A stretch of 64,000 nt of DNA from Pyrenophora tritici-repentis (taxonomy: Eukaryota; Ascomycota; Dothideomycetes; Pleosporales; Pleosporaceae). The notes below the pieces were generated by a model. It had not been told where the DNA came from and searched no databases. It saw only the letters and a program-made list of their open reading frames with translations. Position 1 is the stretch's first letter; the number at the start of each line of letters is the position of its first letter. Both the position numbers and the translations under genes were made by a program. Of the stretch, positions 11,111 through 23,098 are shown piece by piece. The stretch spans positions 3,968,001 to 4,032,000 of the forward strand of contig NC_089390.1 of NCBI RefSeq assembly GCF_003171515.1, written 5' to 3'.

Positions 11111-11974
11111 CTAAATCACACCCGAAGTTGCCGGCCTACTGGGTCTCTTCGATGAGCTTGCCGCACTTCTTCGCTCCTGACCGCTCATTCGCAGTGGTTT
11201 CTGCCCTGACATGTCCTGGCCGAACCTCGAAGAAGGCAGACTCTCCAGAATATCCCTTCGCTTCACCCAAGCCGTTGGTGGTGGTGGTGATGGCCACAGG
11301 TCCGAGATTTCGGATCCTAAGCTCTTCCGTACTGTGCTGCCGCGCTTCAATTTGAACGGGCTTGATGAGTCGATTGGCGAATCGGCTCCTGACCGGTTCT
11401 TTGCTGATCTTGCAGAGAGCTGTGACATTCTAGTGCTCACTCTATTGCTCCCGCGCCACTGCTTCTGTTTCGGCTCTTGCCGACGGGGCGGCCGCGGTCC
11501 TACATACCGGCCACCACTGACCTGGGTGCTGTAGGCAGATAGGCTCAGCACCCTGCTTCCTCTCTTGCTGTCTTCGACCGGCGGGATGAATGATTTGCGG
11601 TCCTTTTCTGGTGTAAGCGGCATCAGCTTTCCCATTAGAAGTGCTTTGCGCGCCTGCCTCCGCCGCCACCATAAAAGACAGAAGATCCACATGAAGCATA
11701 CGCCGACTACAACGGGTATCATGCCAAGACCAAGTTTGGTCCCGAGAGACATATGGTGAGGTGGGGCTGTTGGGTAATCGGGAGTGTATGCCGACGGGAC
11801 TGATGGAGTCGGTGTCGGTGTCAAGGGGTGTGTTATGATGCCTGTTGGTGTTGTTGGAGGCGGTGGGTGACTTGATGTAGAATTCCTTATATTGGGGTAT
11901 ATACGCGGTGGCGGGTATCTTGGCACACTGATGACGCGAGCATGGACACGCGGTAACTTGCTGAGTGGACTCAT
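11111..11974 (-). CDS. Single-pass membrane protein of unknown function
   Basis: 287 residues from the ATG at 11974 (MSPLSKLPRVHARVISV). Residues about 30-75 are Pro/Thr-rich and are followed by one transmembrane helix at about 80-103 (LGLGMIPVVVGVCFMWIFCLLWW), then a basic RRRQARKALL stop-transfer segment. The remainder is a Ser/Arg/Pro-rich, probably disordered, cytoplasmic tail with repeated SxxS and RPSRP-like patches. The layout is that of many fungal membrane proteins with a short extracytoplasmic part. No catalytic domain is visible. The readable frame upstream begins with a non-ATG codon and was not used. Confidence 0.65.
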   Translation of the reverse strand: MSPLSKLPRVHARVISVPRYPPPRIYPNIRNSTSSHPPPPTTPTGIITHPLTPTPTPSVPSAYTPDYPTAPPHHMSLGTKLGLGMIPVVVGVCFMWIFCLLWWRRRQARKALLMGKLMPLTPEKDRKSFIPPVEDSKRGSRVLSLSAYSTQVSGGRYVGPRPPRRQEPKQKQWRGSNRVSTRMSQLSARSAKNRSGADSPIDSSSPFKLKRGSTVRKSLGSEISDLWPSPPPPTAWVKRRDILESLPSSRFGQDMSGQKPLRMSGQERRSAASSSKRPSRPATSGVI

Positions 11975-13972
11975 GGTGAAAATTGGTGGCCGCAGTAAAA
12001 TCGATCTCAAAGATTTGTGTGTTCTTTGAAAGTCTGGTCGTTTCGAAGATGGAAATTAAACCATTACAACAAAAGAGGTCATGCTGAAATCAAATATGAT
12101 GAAGAGATAGTCCAAAGCGATTAGGATTCGTGTGTAATGTTTGATGTGTAGCTCTCATTGACTGCTACTGAGCGCAGCCTTGAAACCGCAACGGTGAGGG
12201 CGCCCTTTGTAAAGAATACAATGAGATGCACGGCCGAGCCACCACCACCGACTTTTTCTTTGCTTTCTCGGCCACGATAGCACTGACCCACAGCTTAATC
12301 TTCCCTATCTTGGTCACGGATATCGAAATGCAGATGCGTGAATCGCGTCACAGGCAGCAGTGGAGACAATGACGGCTTCGGTGGGCTCTACGACACCTAT
12401 TTTCGTACCGCAGAACAAGAGGCCATCATCACGCTCCTTGGCAGAAGACGCAAAGGGAGGTTTGTAAGCTTCACCTACAACACATCGTGACTCCCTCCCC
12501 TCTTCCTTGCTCCTTTTCGCTTGCTTTGGGCTGACCTACAGCGACGACGACGGATAATGCACCTTGCACATCTACCCTTTCGGGTCATGCGCCGTCTCTT
12601 GCTTTTTCCCGCCTCGCGCATAGCGACACCTCATTTGAAAATCTCTTCTTCTCTTGCAGCGGCACCAGCCTCGTTGCCGTGATCCAATCACGCTGCTTTG
12701 GGGGGCAATCGGCATGATGAAGCACTGATGTTGCAAAAGATGATTTCCTTCAACACGGTCTGAACGTCCAAGTTGCCATCGACCTGATTAGGTACAACGT
12801 TGGAGGGGAGCCGCAGATGTCGGTTTAGCGGCCACTCGCATGACGCTATTTCTAGCCTGTGGTGGCTGGAAATGAATGAGCAGGGCTGCGACTGAGGCTG
12901 AAAAGATGGCAGTACCGGATGCGTTTGGATTGAAAGGGGAGGGGTGCGTGTTTCTGGGGGCGTGTCTTTTTTTGGTGGCGCTCATTTTGCGGGGCTGGTG
13001 AGGACGATGAACCCGTTTTGGGGTTCAAAGTGGCTGAAACGTGAAACGGGATCGCAAACAGACGGCTGCGGGTTTTCTCCGCATTTGATGTCGGCGAGGT
13101 CGGAGATGCATGTTGCAAAGTTGAGAAATTAGGGGATTGAAGAGTTGAAGAGTTGGAGCGGAAAGAGGACGAGGTTTCCCGGTGCTGGTTGTTCTGAAGT
13201 TAACGCATGCAATGTTATGTTCCTGTCACGACCGCCTCTAGAGTCTGTACCAAAACGGAGAAGGGTAACGCCTGTAATGTTGGCATTGTCGTTATGCTCG
13301 TTCCGGCACCTGTATAGGCAATGCTTTTGGCTCATACCAATATCGCATACCCTTGGGCAATTCTTTGCTTTTTGACTTTCTGCGTCATCGATGGATGTAT
13401 TGAAATGCGGAGTCTACTTCTTCATCGTACAGATGTGGTTTCGTTGTCCGCTGCACTATGATCGTCTCCGCTGCTTGGGCAGAAGCAAGTTCACGGAAAA
13501 GGCCCGCATTAGCAACTGGGCTGGGCAGACGTAAGCCCTAGAACTTGGGCCGAAGACTTGTCGAGTTTCGGAGCTCTTGGTAGGAGGGTAATAGCGAACA
13601 CATGTAAGCTGCGGAACCAGAATTCGGACGAAGCTGTGTTGTAGTATGGTGTCTGCACTCAAGGGGAACGCCTCCCACATCTAACCAAGCAGGCTCGAGC
13701 GATTTAACCACACAAAGTTCTCATGTCTTGTTTCATTCTAGATGTCCTTCAAAGTAGGCGTTTCTCATACACCAAAGGACCGACTTCAAGCCAAGGCCAA
13801 GATGCCATGTCTGACACCGGGGTCCGGTCGTTTCACAAGACGCATTCCAAGACGATCGACCATTGGTATCTAACACTGAGTGTACCGGTCGCGCCGCATG
13901 GATAGGCGAGAGTTGTATATAACAGTGGCAGATGGACTTGCAACTCTTGAACCACGCCTGTTTGTATTCACA
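11975..13972. other. 2-kb intergenic region, no gene supported
   Basis: Only scattered ORFs of up to 94 codons on both strands, with unconvincing composition. It probably holds the upstream regions of the two flanking membrane-protein genes, which point away from each other. Confidence 0.45.
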
Positions 13973-14359
13973 ATGTTTACCACTTCCGAGAAAGCACCAC
14001 TACTCCCTGTTGTCGAGACTGCCGTCCAGGCCGATATCGAAGCGCAAGATGACGATGGCAACGACCGCATCGAGGGCGCGTTGCTACTCGGGACGCTGTT
14101 GCTTACGGCTTTCCAGTTCCTCGTCCTCTTCAGTGCAGACGGCGGCATCCCCATCGCCTTCGGAGCTCAATGTAGCGCGCTGCTGGCGCAACTCGCTCGC
14201 GGGCTCCGCATCTCCATTCCCGCCAGCCTGCCAACGGCTGCCATCTTCTTCCTCGTCGCGCCATACGTGGCCCAAAAGGAGCGTCTGGTCATGATGCGAT
14301 ATGCGATACTGTTCTGCTATCTCGTGGGCTCGACGTTGGGCTCGATGTTGCTGCTTTAA
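13973..14359 (+). CDS. Small multi-pass membrane protein of unknown function
   Basis: 128 residues from the ATG at 13973 (MFTTSEKAPLLPVVETAV). An acidic N-terminal segment (QADIEAQDDDGNDRIE) precedes three hydrophobic stretches: about 43-64 (ALLLGTLLLTAFQFLVLFSA), 85-106 (IPASLPTAAIFFLVAPYV) and 110-128 (MRYAILFCYLVGSTLGSML). The protein ends on the last helix. The frame stays open further 5', but no ATG before 13973 gives a natural N-terminus. I do not recognise the family. It lies about 300 bp upstream of argJ on the same strand; shared function is not implied. Confidence 0.55.
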   Translation: MFTTSEKAPLLPVVETAVQADIEAQDDDGNDRIEGALLLGTLLLTAFQFLVLFSADGGIPIAFGAQCSALLAQLARGLRISIPASLPTAAIFFLVAPYVAQKERLVMMRYAILFCYLVGSTLGSMLLL

Positions 14360-14517
14360 GTCGGGCCAAAGGTCCGGCTTTACTGAGGATTAGCTCGTGT
14401 GGGGGGTTAACTAAGTTAACTAGGCGGGGCGCGATAGCGGCTCGGCCAGAGCTGCATGCTTGACATTTTTGTGCACCTCGTGTCGCAGGACTCAGAAGAC
14501 GCAGGACGTTAAGTGAG

Positions 14518-14524
14518 TGAGTCA
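14518..14524. promoter_or_regulatory. TGAGTCA site (Gcn4/CPC1-type) upstream of argJ
   Basis: A perfect palindromic TGASTCA heptamer lies 144 bp before the argJ ATG. In fungi this site is bound by the bZIP regulator of general amino-acid (cross-pathway) control, which acts on arginine genes. Binding here is inferred. Confidence 0.5.
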
Positions 14525-14667
14525 GAGGACTTGAGGTCATATAATACACGTTTGGGTATGTCACGTTTTTCTTCCGTCGTCTCGTGTCTACTTTGGAGCA
14601 CCTGTCGCATGCCTGCCCAACCCTCAACTACATCTAACACGCATTTCCAGTGCAATTAAACCCCGTC

Positions 14668-16056
14668 ATGTCTCTCGCGCGCCCCAATGCGCGTCTTCTC
14701 TCCCGCACCAACCGCGTCTTCAGCTCGCAGATTCGAACATACTCGGCCCCGGGTGACGGTGTGATACCGCCTGCAAAGAAGAAGTACGTACCAACTTCTG
14801 GTACCTACCCGCGCGGCTTCAAGGTCGGAAGCGCACATGTCGGCGTCAAGGCGTCAAATACCCGATTCGACGACCTGGCTCTCATAACATCCGACACTCC
14901 ATGCGCGGCAGCCGCCGTCTTCACAAAGAACAAGTTCCAGGCTGCGCCTGTGACGGTGAGCAGGGACTTGTTAAAGGAAAGAGGGGGCCAGGGCATCCGG
15001 GCCGTGATAGTGAATTCAGGCTGTGCCAATGCCGTGACAGGCAAGGGCGGAATCGAGGATGCCAAATCCATGGCAAAGCACACAGATGCTTGTTTCACCG
15101 ACAGTCCAGACTCACCAGACTCGCCATATCGTAGCATCGTCATGAGCACTGGCGTCATCGGCCAGCGGCTGCCGATTGATAAAATCACATCCAAGATTCC
15201 CACGGCTTTCGCCAATCTAGGCGACACGCACGACCACTGGCTAGGGACCGCACGCGCTATATGTACAACCGATACATTTCCAAAGCTCATGTCCAAGACC
15301 TTCAAGCTACCGAGCAGCGATCGAGAGTATCGTATCGCCGGTATGACCAAGGGTGCCGGCATGATACATCCCAACATGGCCACGCTGCTTGGCATCATAT
15401 GCACTGATGTACCCGTCGCCTACTTTCCGCTCCGCAGAATACTCGCCTCCGCGGCCAACAAGTCATTCAACAGTATCTCGATTGACGGTGATACATCTAC
15501 AAACGACACTGTAGCTATTCTCGCCAACGGTGCTGCTGGTGGGGATCTCATCGATACCAAATTTCATTCTGATTTTGAGTCTCTCAAACAGGTCATCACC
15601 GACTTTTCGATTGATTTGGCTAAACTGGTAGTCAGAGATGGCGAGGGCGCAACCAAATTCGTAACCATCAGGGTTACAAACGCTAGGTCGATAACTGATG
15701 CACGCCGCATCGCGTCCAGCATTGCGCGCTCTCCCCTCGTCAAGACCGCTCTTTACGGTAAAGACGCGAACTGGGGCCGTATCCTGTGTGCAACTGGGTA
15801 TTCCACTGCCCGCAATCCAGCGGTGCCTGAAGAGACAAGCGTAAGCTTTGTCCCCACTGATGGCAGTGAAGAACTCAAACTCCTGGTCAATGGCGAGCCG
15901 GAGCAGGTCGATGAGGCCAGGGCAGCCAAGATTCTAGAGGCAGAGGACTTGGAAATCAAAGTCAGCGTGAGTAACACTCCGGGAAAGGATACATGGTTTT
16001 GGACTTGTGATTTCAGTCACGAGTATGTTACTATCAATGGTGACTATAGGACTTAG
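14668..16056 (+). CDS. argJ: Arginine biosynthesis bifunctional protein ArgJ (ornithine acetyltransferase)
   Basis: Mitochondrial glutamate N-acetyltransferase / ornithine acetyltransferase, which recycles the acetyl group in the ornithine cycle. An intronless 462-residue protein starts at the ATG at 14668 ([14 protein letters not shown]). The first ~40 residues are Arg/Ser-rich, like a mitochondrial targeting peptide. Family signatures are [38 protein letters not shown] with the autocleavage/nucleophile threonine at about residue 239, [19 protein letters not shown], and the C-terminal [18 protein letters not shown] small DSP repeat ([10 protein letters not shown]) is inserted at about 135-144 and looks strain- or lineage-specific. 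The GTG at 14650 is in frame but unlikely to be used. Confidence 0.95.
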   Translation: MSLARPNARLLSRTNRVFSSQIRTYSAPGDGVIPPAKKKYVPTSGTYPRGFKVGSAHVGVKASNTRFDDLALITSDTPCAAAAVFTKNKFQAAPVTVSRDLLKERGGQGIRAVIVNSGCANAVTGKGGIEDAKSMAKHTDACFTDSPDSPDSPYRSIVMSTGVIGQRLPIDKITSKIPTAFANLGDTHDHWLGTARAICTTDTFPKLMSKTFKLPSSDREYRIAGMTKGAGMIHPNMATLLGIICTDVPVAYFPLRRILASAANKSFNSISIDGDTSTNDTVAILANGAAGGDLIDTKFHSDFESLKQVITDFSIDLAKLVVRDGEGATKFVTIRVTNARSITDARRIASSIARSPLVKTALYGKDANWGRILCATGYSTARNPAVPEETSVSFVPTDGSEELKLLVNGEPEQVDEARAAKILEAEDLEIKVSVSNTPGKDTWFWTCDFSHEYVTINGDYRT

Positions 16057-18446
16057 AAGGTTATGGGGATAGAATTCAATGAATGAGCGGAATTTATAGT
16101 GGGAATATCCATACAAAATACTATCTGATGATATGTCAAAACACTGTGTCGCTTCCGTGTATCTTGAGATGAGCCCAGTGCAGCCAGTCCTTCATACCAT
16201 ATCTTGTCGTGTGTGCCAACCAAACTTGGTGTAATCTCGGCACAGCCCGCCTTCATTCACACAAAAACATCACGACGCAAATGTACCTAGGTAATGTTTG
16301 TACAACCACAACACGACTCAACAAAAGACTTTCTTCCCAAGAGCCTACAAACTAAAACTAAATACCCTCTCCTGAAACACCAGCCACACCAAACATTACA
16401 ACATCTAGCATCTCCGTTGCACATTTTACATGTTATTGTTAGAATCGAAGCTGAACAAGAACACACCTTTCTTTCAAAATACTTACACTGCCTTTCCGTC
16501 CGCCCCTAATTCCTACAAAGCTCCAGAGTACCACAAATAACACCAGCCCACATCACCAAATCCTACCTACACATACTAGCCACACGTACTCTCTACATTC
16601 CCCGCAACCGCAGCCGCAACCTTAATCCCACCCAGCACACCCCATCCCCGACTGCACACCCGTCCCTATCGTCCCAAACCGTCCCTTTCCCCCTTTCCCC
16701 CGAGAATTCCCTCCAAGATCTAGCCCCTCCAAAAAAGAAACTTCACTCATGCACGTATACCGATGCACTAAAAAGCAAACACGCACAGGGTAGCAGTCAC
16801 CACCACACAAGCCGACCGACTAGCACATGTAATCCCGACTCACACTAGAGAAGTAAACGGGCCTCACAACGGCTTTCCCGTCCTCTTACCCTCCCCCTTG
16901 CGCCCGTACTCACGGCCTTCGTATCCATCCGCCGGGGCAGGTAGTAGTCTACGCATATCCGTTCCGTCATGGTCCGCTCGCCACCCTTTTTCCAACCAGC
17001 ATCTGATCAGCAGCGACACCAAAAGGGTCCTTCCTGGGGTCCTGGCGCTAATGCTGATGCTAATGGCAGAAAAAAATGGGGAGCCGGTACCCCACCGCGG
17101 ATATATGCATCGGCCTACGTGCGGTGTAGTAAGTGTAACGTGTACATGATCCGTGGAAAAATGATCGTGTCGTATGTCTGGTACAAGCATTGTCCTCTTG
17201 ACATATCCGAGATGTGTTTAAGCTTTTGGACTTCTGTATTATGGGACGGCTTACCTAGTCTTTTATCATCTAATGCTGGCTTCCAGACACTGTTCTATGC
17301 ATGCATGACAGTAGACCAATGCAGATGCAATGCAAAATGACTTGCATATGCATATTCCCTTCCTCCCATCTGCCCCCACGAAACAAGCATGCCTGTCGTG
17401 GGGAGAGAGGCCGGGCAAGGAAAAGAGGGGGTAGGGCCGCTAAGCTAACGCAACAAAAGTAAAACCTACGTATGTATGTGTAAGCGTAGTGCATAATGCG
17501 GGAAGGGCATCGCGCAATTCGCAATGAAAAGAAGGGGGTTAATTTGTTGGTGATGATGATCACAGGGATAAAACTTAAAAAAAACATACGACAGCGGGGA
17601 TTCGCCAATGGTCACCCACTTGACTACTAGTCCGCCGGTTAAAGATTTATCGTGTGGAGAGCGGACGGGATCCAGAGTTGTTACTTTACCTATGGTCGTA
17701 TGTGGAAGAAATAGCGGATCTTGAAATTCATATCCGTGGTTGTCGTAAATGGGTTGGCAATGGTTGTAAGAATGCAAAACCGTAAATCAGGACACACCGG
17801 CAACACCATGGCATACATCACAACAGCAAGCACCAACAAGTGGCAAAGACAGTTTTATAAAAGATCAAGACACATGTGCAATTCGCTGAGCAATAAAGAC
17901 TATAGTATCCGCTACGTTCAGGCATGGTCTCGTCCACGTCATTACGCCATAGAACCAATGGCCGTCAACCGCTCGTCAGTCCTGTCAGACATCTGCCTTC
18001 GATATATCATTACGCTCGCACTCGCTCGCACGCAAAAAACGAAACAAGAATTCCAAACACCATAGGTAGACACAGTGACAAGCGTAGTATATACGCCCAC
18101 GTAGTCGTGCAACTCCTCGCCTAATTAGAAGTAACGTCAAAGAATGACGCTAATAGTAGAAGGGCCAGCCGTTGCTATCGTGGGTATCGTTTGTCGTAAC
18201 GTCGTGAGGTGGGACTATCCAGTGGACAATCCAAAGTAGCGCTAGTGGAAGTGATGATGATGATGTGAGGGGGACCGTGATGAGCAAGGGTCAAGAGATA
18301 AGAGCTAAAAGATGTAGTCGCAAGTTGAGGGGTATCGAGGAATAGCGAAGAAAGAGGAATCGAGATCTACGTGATGAGATCCAGAAGTGGCGTAATAAGG
18401 GTAAGATATAATCCAAAAGCCGGTGGTAAGGGCTTGGGAATATTGT
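16057..18446. other. 2.4-kb non-coding region between argJ and the forkhead gene
   Basis: It contains the convergent 3' ends of argJ and the forkhead gene. Only short ORFs occur, and the pyrimidine-rich segments near 16500-16720 are not coding. A long 3' UTR or a non-coding RNA is possible but not shown. Confidence 0.4.
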
Positions 18447-20753
18447 CTAGAATCGGACAGTCGAGCTGCGGGCCAAGCCCGGTCTGGAAGACTTCTTCTG
18501 TGGTGATCCATTGGGTGCGACGGCCAATGACCTGGCGCCGATTTTCTCAAAGCCTTGAAGCAAATCGATGCCAGGCTCTGATTCGTCGCTGTGCAAGAGA
18601 TGGGAAAAGTCATCATCGTCTTGCTGTTGCTGTTGCTGTGGCTTAGCCGGAGCTGGGAATGACTGAGGAGGAGTAAGACGGGCATGGCCGTTCTCCTTGT
18701 TGGCATTGGAGATATCAAAGTCCAAGAGAGCGCTAGATGAGGGAGGGTTCAACTTAGGAGCTTTAATGGGCGACATGTTCTTGACAGGTGACAGATCGGG
18801 AATGTTGAGGAAAGAAGACGACATCTTCCAGTTGGGTGTAGGGGAGTCTACCATGTTGCCTTTGGTACCGGTGATATCTGCGAGTACGCCGCTGGTGGTG
18901 ACGGCACGTTCAAGACGAGGGCGCTTAGCAGAACGCTTGATTGGGCTTTCGTTGTAGCCCATGTCGCCAAAGATGTCAAAGGTGCTCTCGAAGCCATGGC
19001 CGACGAGGTTGACGTTTTCATCGTTGGGAATGGATACAGCTGGGCTCCAGCCTTTGTTGTCGAGGAAGGACGTGTCGACCCACATGGCTAGACTCTTGTC
19101 AGGTGAGCCGCCAACCAGTTCCCGCATCTTGTTACGATGATTACGGAGGTTGGTATTGGGGGACGCAGAAGCCGGTGGTAGGGCAGGGCGTTTGAAGACT
19201 ATAGCAGGGGTAAGGGGGTCAAGGACTTTGTGGCCTTGCCTGACGGGCGATGAGATGAGGTGTGCGTTGCCAGGCTGCTTCATGTGCGGCCTGGTCTTGG
19301 TTGGTGAGTCGTAAGAGGAGCCGCGAATACGGGCGATCTCCTCCTCGGCTCGACCACGCTTTAGATTGGGGCGATCGAGATCTGCCTCGGATGTGAGTAA
19401 GGGACCCATTGGGTTGCCTTTGGTAGCGGATGATTCGATTGACGAGTAGTAGCCGCTGTCACCGAGACCGTTGAACTTGCGCTGTCGACCACCTGATCGG
19501 CTGCTGTTGGAAGGGAAACGTGGAGCACGTGGCGGTGTATCCTGGCGAATGGAGCGTGAGCGTGAGACGGGAGGAGGAGGCGACGAATGAATGTCGGCAG
19601 CTGGGGGTGAAGAGGGCATCTGACGAGGTGGTGGCATGCTGAGAGGGTCTTGTCCATCGTGCGCAGCTGGGTCCGAGCAGGGAATGGTGGCCTCTGAGGA
19701 AGGAAGCTCGGGCTCCTCAGGAAATTTGCTCGAGTCAAACCCCTTTGTCGAGCTCATGGGCGGGAAGCTAGCTGACACGGACGTTGAGGGACGAGGGAGA
19801 TCACTGGGGTAACCTTGTGAAAAAGACTCTTGGTGAGCAGGTCGGCGGACTGGCTTGACCTTGTGATACTGCTTCTCGAATCCAGCGTTGATGACCCAGT
19901 AGTGGCCCTTTCCTGGGTCATCTTTTGGGCGCTCTTGCTTGGAGAAAGATTTGCTGAGACTGAGGTTGTGTCGAATGCTGTTCTGCCATCCCGTCTCTTG
20001 TGAATTGCGGTAGAAAGCGAATGTGTCGGAGATCCACTTGTAGATCTGGGCGAGGGTCAAGCGGCGGCTGGGTGCGCGCAGGATGGCCATACCGATGAGC
20101 ATGGCATAGCTGTATGACGGCTTATTCCCATCGTCTTCCACGCTCGGCATCTGGTCCGGGTCGGGCAGCGGACCGTCGACCTCGTCGACCTTGATATCCT
20201 TGACAAGCTTCTGCTTCTTGCTATTTGCGTTTGTAGTTGTGTTTGAGGTGTGCATGTTGGTGCGGTCGCGTAGTGGAGCCGCGTCCATCAGAGGTCGCTT
20301 GGGCGCGTTCTTCATGGGCGGTTCTGCAGCGGATATGGCGGAATTGTAGTAGGCGTTTTCCTTGTCCATATGGGACTGGTAGCCGGGCCAGTACTGCAGG
20401 CCGGCCGCCATTGGCTGCGGGTGGTGCGAAAGCAACGGCTGGGTCTTCTTGGGAGGCGCGTCTGTGCTGAACCACTGTTCTTGGGGCGGCGGAATGGTGA
20501 CGGCGTTGAGGCCCTTCTCAACCAGGGCACTGGGCGGGGGAGAGCTAGAGACGTGGCGGGCCTTGCGGGGGGATTCTTCGGGCGTGTCGTGTACCGGTGG
20601 CGCGAGGAGGGTATTTGAGCTGTTTGACACGTCGGTGACGGAGCTCAGGGTGTCGAAGTAGCGTGGGTTAGACTGGTTTCGTTGATGATGGTGGTGTGGT
20701 TGCACAGGGTCCTGAAAAATCTGCATCGAAGGCTGTCGACGCGCTGCAGCCAT
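18447..20753 (-). CDS. Forkhead (FKH) transcription factor
   Basis: Single exon of 768 residues from the ATG at 20753. The forkhead DNA-binding domain lies at about 210-305, with KPSYSYAMLIGMAILRAPSRRLTL, IYKWISDTFAFYR, TGWQNSIRHNLSLSKSFSK and GKGHYWVINAGFEKQY. The rest is long, Ser/Pro-rich and probably disordered, with many SP/TP dipeptides of the kind phosphorylated by cyclin-dependent kinase, for example LSPVKNMSPIKAPKL near the C-terminus. A Gln run (QQQQQQ) followed by DDDD lies near residue 710. No FHA domain is seen, so it is closer to Hcm1/Sep1-type factors than to yeast Fkh1/2 (inference). An additional 5' exon cannot be excluded. Confidence 0.87.
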   Translation of the reverse strand: MAAARRQPSMQIFQDPVQPHHHHQRNQSNPRYFDTLSSVTDVSNSSNTLLAPPVHDTPEESPRKARHVSSSPPPSALVEKGLNAVTIPPPQEQWFSTDAPPKKTQPLLSHHPQPMAAGLQYWPGYQSHMDKENAYYNSAISAAEPPMKNAPKRPLMDAAPLRDRTNMHTSNTTTNANSKKQKLVKDIKVDEVDGPLPDPDQMPSVEDDGNKPSYSYAMLIGMAILRAPSRRLTLAQIYKWISDTFAFYRNSQETGWQNSIRHNLSLSKSFSKQERPKDDPGKGHYWVINAGFEKQYHKVKPVRRPAHQESFSQGYPSDLPRPSTSVSASFPPMSSTKGFDSSKFPEEPELPSSEATIPCSDPAAHDGQDPLSMPPPRQMPSSPPAADIHSSPPPPVSRSRSIRQDTPPRAPRFPSNSSRSGGRQRKFNGLGDSGYYSSIESSATKGNPMGPLLTSEADLDRPNLKRGRAEEEIARIRGSSYDSPTKTRPHMKQPGNAHLISSPVRQGHKVLDPLTPAIVFKRPALPPASASPNTNLRNHRNKMRELVGGSPDKSLAMWVDTSFLDNKGWSPAVSIPNDENVNLVGHGFESTFDIFGDMGYNESPIKRSAKRPRLERAVTTSGVLADITGTKGNMVDSPTPNWKMSSSFLNIPDLSPVKNMSPIKAPKLNPPSSSALLDFDISNANKENGHARLTPPQSFPAPAKPQQQQQQDDDDFSHLLHSDESEPGIDLLQGFEKIGARSLAVAPNGSPQKKSSRPGLARSSTVRF

Positions 20754-23098
20754 GGCGAGACCAAGGTACAAGGACTCCAACAGCCTTGTATAGTCTCTCC
20801 AGACGCTTTGACGCGTGTAGTCGCGTTAAGGAATCCAAAATGGAAGCGTCGGGCCTACTGAGCACGGGCTTTCAGGGCACTGAGGCCTGAGATTGCGGTG
20901 ACGACTGCCAAGCGCGTCGTTTTGGGAGCGGTCAGGAGTATGCTGCCAGCTGTCGACGGGCGTAGGCTGTCGGGCATGTACAGAGCAATTCTGCGTGAAT
21001 TGGTGAGAAAGGAGGCAGCTGTGGGGTGCAGGACTGCTATCTAACCTGTGCAGATGCGATGAGGCAGCGGAGCAATTCGCTTATGGGCGCTAAAAAGCAA
21101 CCTCTGACGACAGAGTAATGCCGGATCTGCAGCGGGAAGCGGTGTAAGTTTGCTTTGTGGTAGCCGAATGCGTGTGTTCCAGAGTATCGAGTCTGGAGAC
21201 GGCGCGGGCGTGGAGAAGAGATAAACAGAGTAAGCGGGCTGGACAGTACCGGTACGGGTACAAGAGCGAGAGAGCCTAGTACACAGGTAGGTAGAAAGGT
21301 AGGTAGACCTGCAGGGGCCGCGGAGAGAAGGAACGAATGCGGGCAGCAGCGAGCTGCAAGCAGGAGCGATAGAGAGCCTGCAGCGCACCTTCCTTGGCTG
21401 CCACTGCAAACGCACCTGCAAGGAAGGAGCGACCGGCGCAAGGGCGCATGGCCAATGGGAGAGGCCCGAGCACGCGTTCCCTCTGATCGATCGCACGTCA
21501 TGTTGGCTGCGCTCCAGGAACAACCTCGTGACTTTGAGTGCTTAGAGCCAGGCTAGACAGCTGTTCGCAGTCGCCGTGTGCACATTAGCCCTCTTTGCCA
21601 TCGACGCCCATCGGAAACGCCTTGCTTCTGTCGCGGCATGGCATCTGACGGCCGTTGCGCGCGTTGCAGGCCCCGAGCCAAGACCGCAACCTGGAAGCGC
21701 CTGTACAACGCCACGGTGAAACAAGAGCGTCGACAACGCGAACCACGGTGCAAGCTGCTGGCTAACAGCCTTCCTCGAGTTGGCGACCTGGCCACCAGCC
21801 TATCCAGCGCCGCCCAATGACCAGGTCCCCCCGGTACGCATGAAACTCGACAAAAAACCCTGGTCCATAAGTGCCCACTTCCGCTCAACCACTAAACCCA
21901 CAGGCGATACCCTAGGGGTACACGGCTACTCAGTACACGCTGCATAGTATGCCCCGTGGTCCAGAAGGGTCTTTACATACGCTTTCGCAACTTGTCATTT
22001 CGATCGCAACCCTACCGCACGGAACCCGACCTTTCCTGCACTGCCATGGCCATCGCAAACCCGCCAAAACCCCATCGATTCTTCATCTGGTCGACTACAT
22101 TTCACCCAGACTCTTTCGCGCCTTCGCGCCTGAGCACGACGGACGCGGCAAGTACGGGTATCATCTCACTGCCCACTCCCGAGCATGCCGTCTTCATGCG
22201 AGGGACGCAGCCTACTGCATAGCACCACGTCTGCGTGTCAGATTACCTACCCCAGTACCCTACTCCCATCGCATTTACTGCTTCCGGAATTCCGACATGC
22301 ACATATCTCTCCCTCCCTTTGCCCTTCATTGTCCGTCTTTTCTTTGACCTTGCCGCACTGCCTCTGCACGCTAGCCGGCCGTCAAAAACGTCTGTGAATC
22401 TTTTAATAACCTAAGCGAAAACCAAGCCTTTTCGATCTCGATGCGCGCGGAGCCTACTCCGGTGATTACCACAGCGTGGGGCGGGCGGCTCATCATGGTG
22501 ATCAGCGGGTGTGAGTTCCGACCTCAACAGCGTCTGTTCACATCGCGCCTAATCTCGCACAAAAAGACATAATCGCCGCACTTGTGAGTCACCTTGAAGA
22601 CAGGGTTTATTTGATTGGAGACCCTATGTGCTACACCCCCATCCGGCCTTGGTAGCCTCGTATTTCTACCAGACTTGCAAAGGTCTGACGTCTGCCTAAA
22701 CTAGTGAATTTCATAATCTCATGCAGCATCTTCATAGTCGACCCAGACGGTCGCGTTGTGCGATAAGACCGACCCATGGAACACAAGATTGAAACAACAA
22801 ATTTTCTCCCACATGAAGTCAGAAATCAATCACATGCCAACCAAATACATAATGTACCTGCGCAATCAAAATCTAATACAATCAAATTCCAGGTAAAATA
22901 CAGATATAAGCTCAGGAAATGAACGAGAGACATGGACATACTTCAAACCCGCTCTTGTACAATCATACCGTTCCATCTAGCATCTCCTTGTTTCTGCCTA
23001 CCATCCATCTCTGACATTCCTCATCAGCCAATTTTCCACCTCGCATTTCCAACTCTCATCTACTTACCCCTTCTCTACAATTTCCCCCAACCCGTCTA
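20754..23098. other. Forkhead upstream region and gap before the secreted-protein gene
   Basis: About 2.3 kb without a supported gene. Minus-strand ORFs near 21037-21523 overlap in two frames, are Leu/Ser/Arg-rich and lack family features. They lie where a long 5' leader of the forkhead gene would be expected. Confidence 0.4.

Noticed and set aside
21037..21523. Two overlapping minus-strand ORFs of about 155 codons
   Set aside because: Both are Leu/Ser/Arg-rich with low-complexity composition, overlap in two frames and sit in the expected upstream leader of the forkhead gene.
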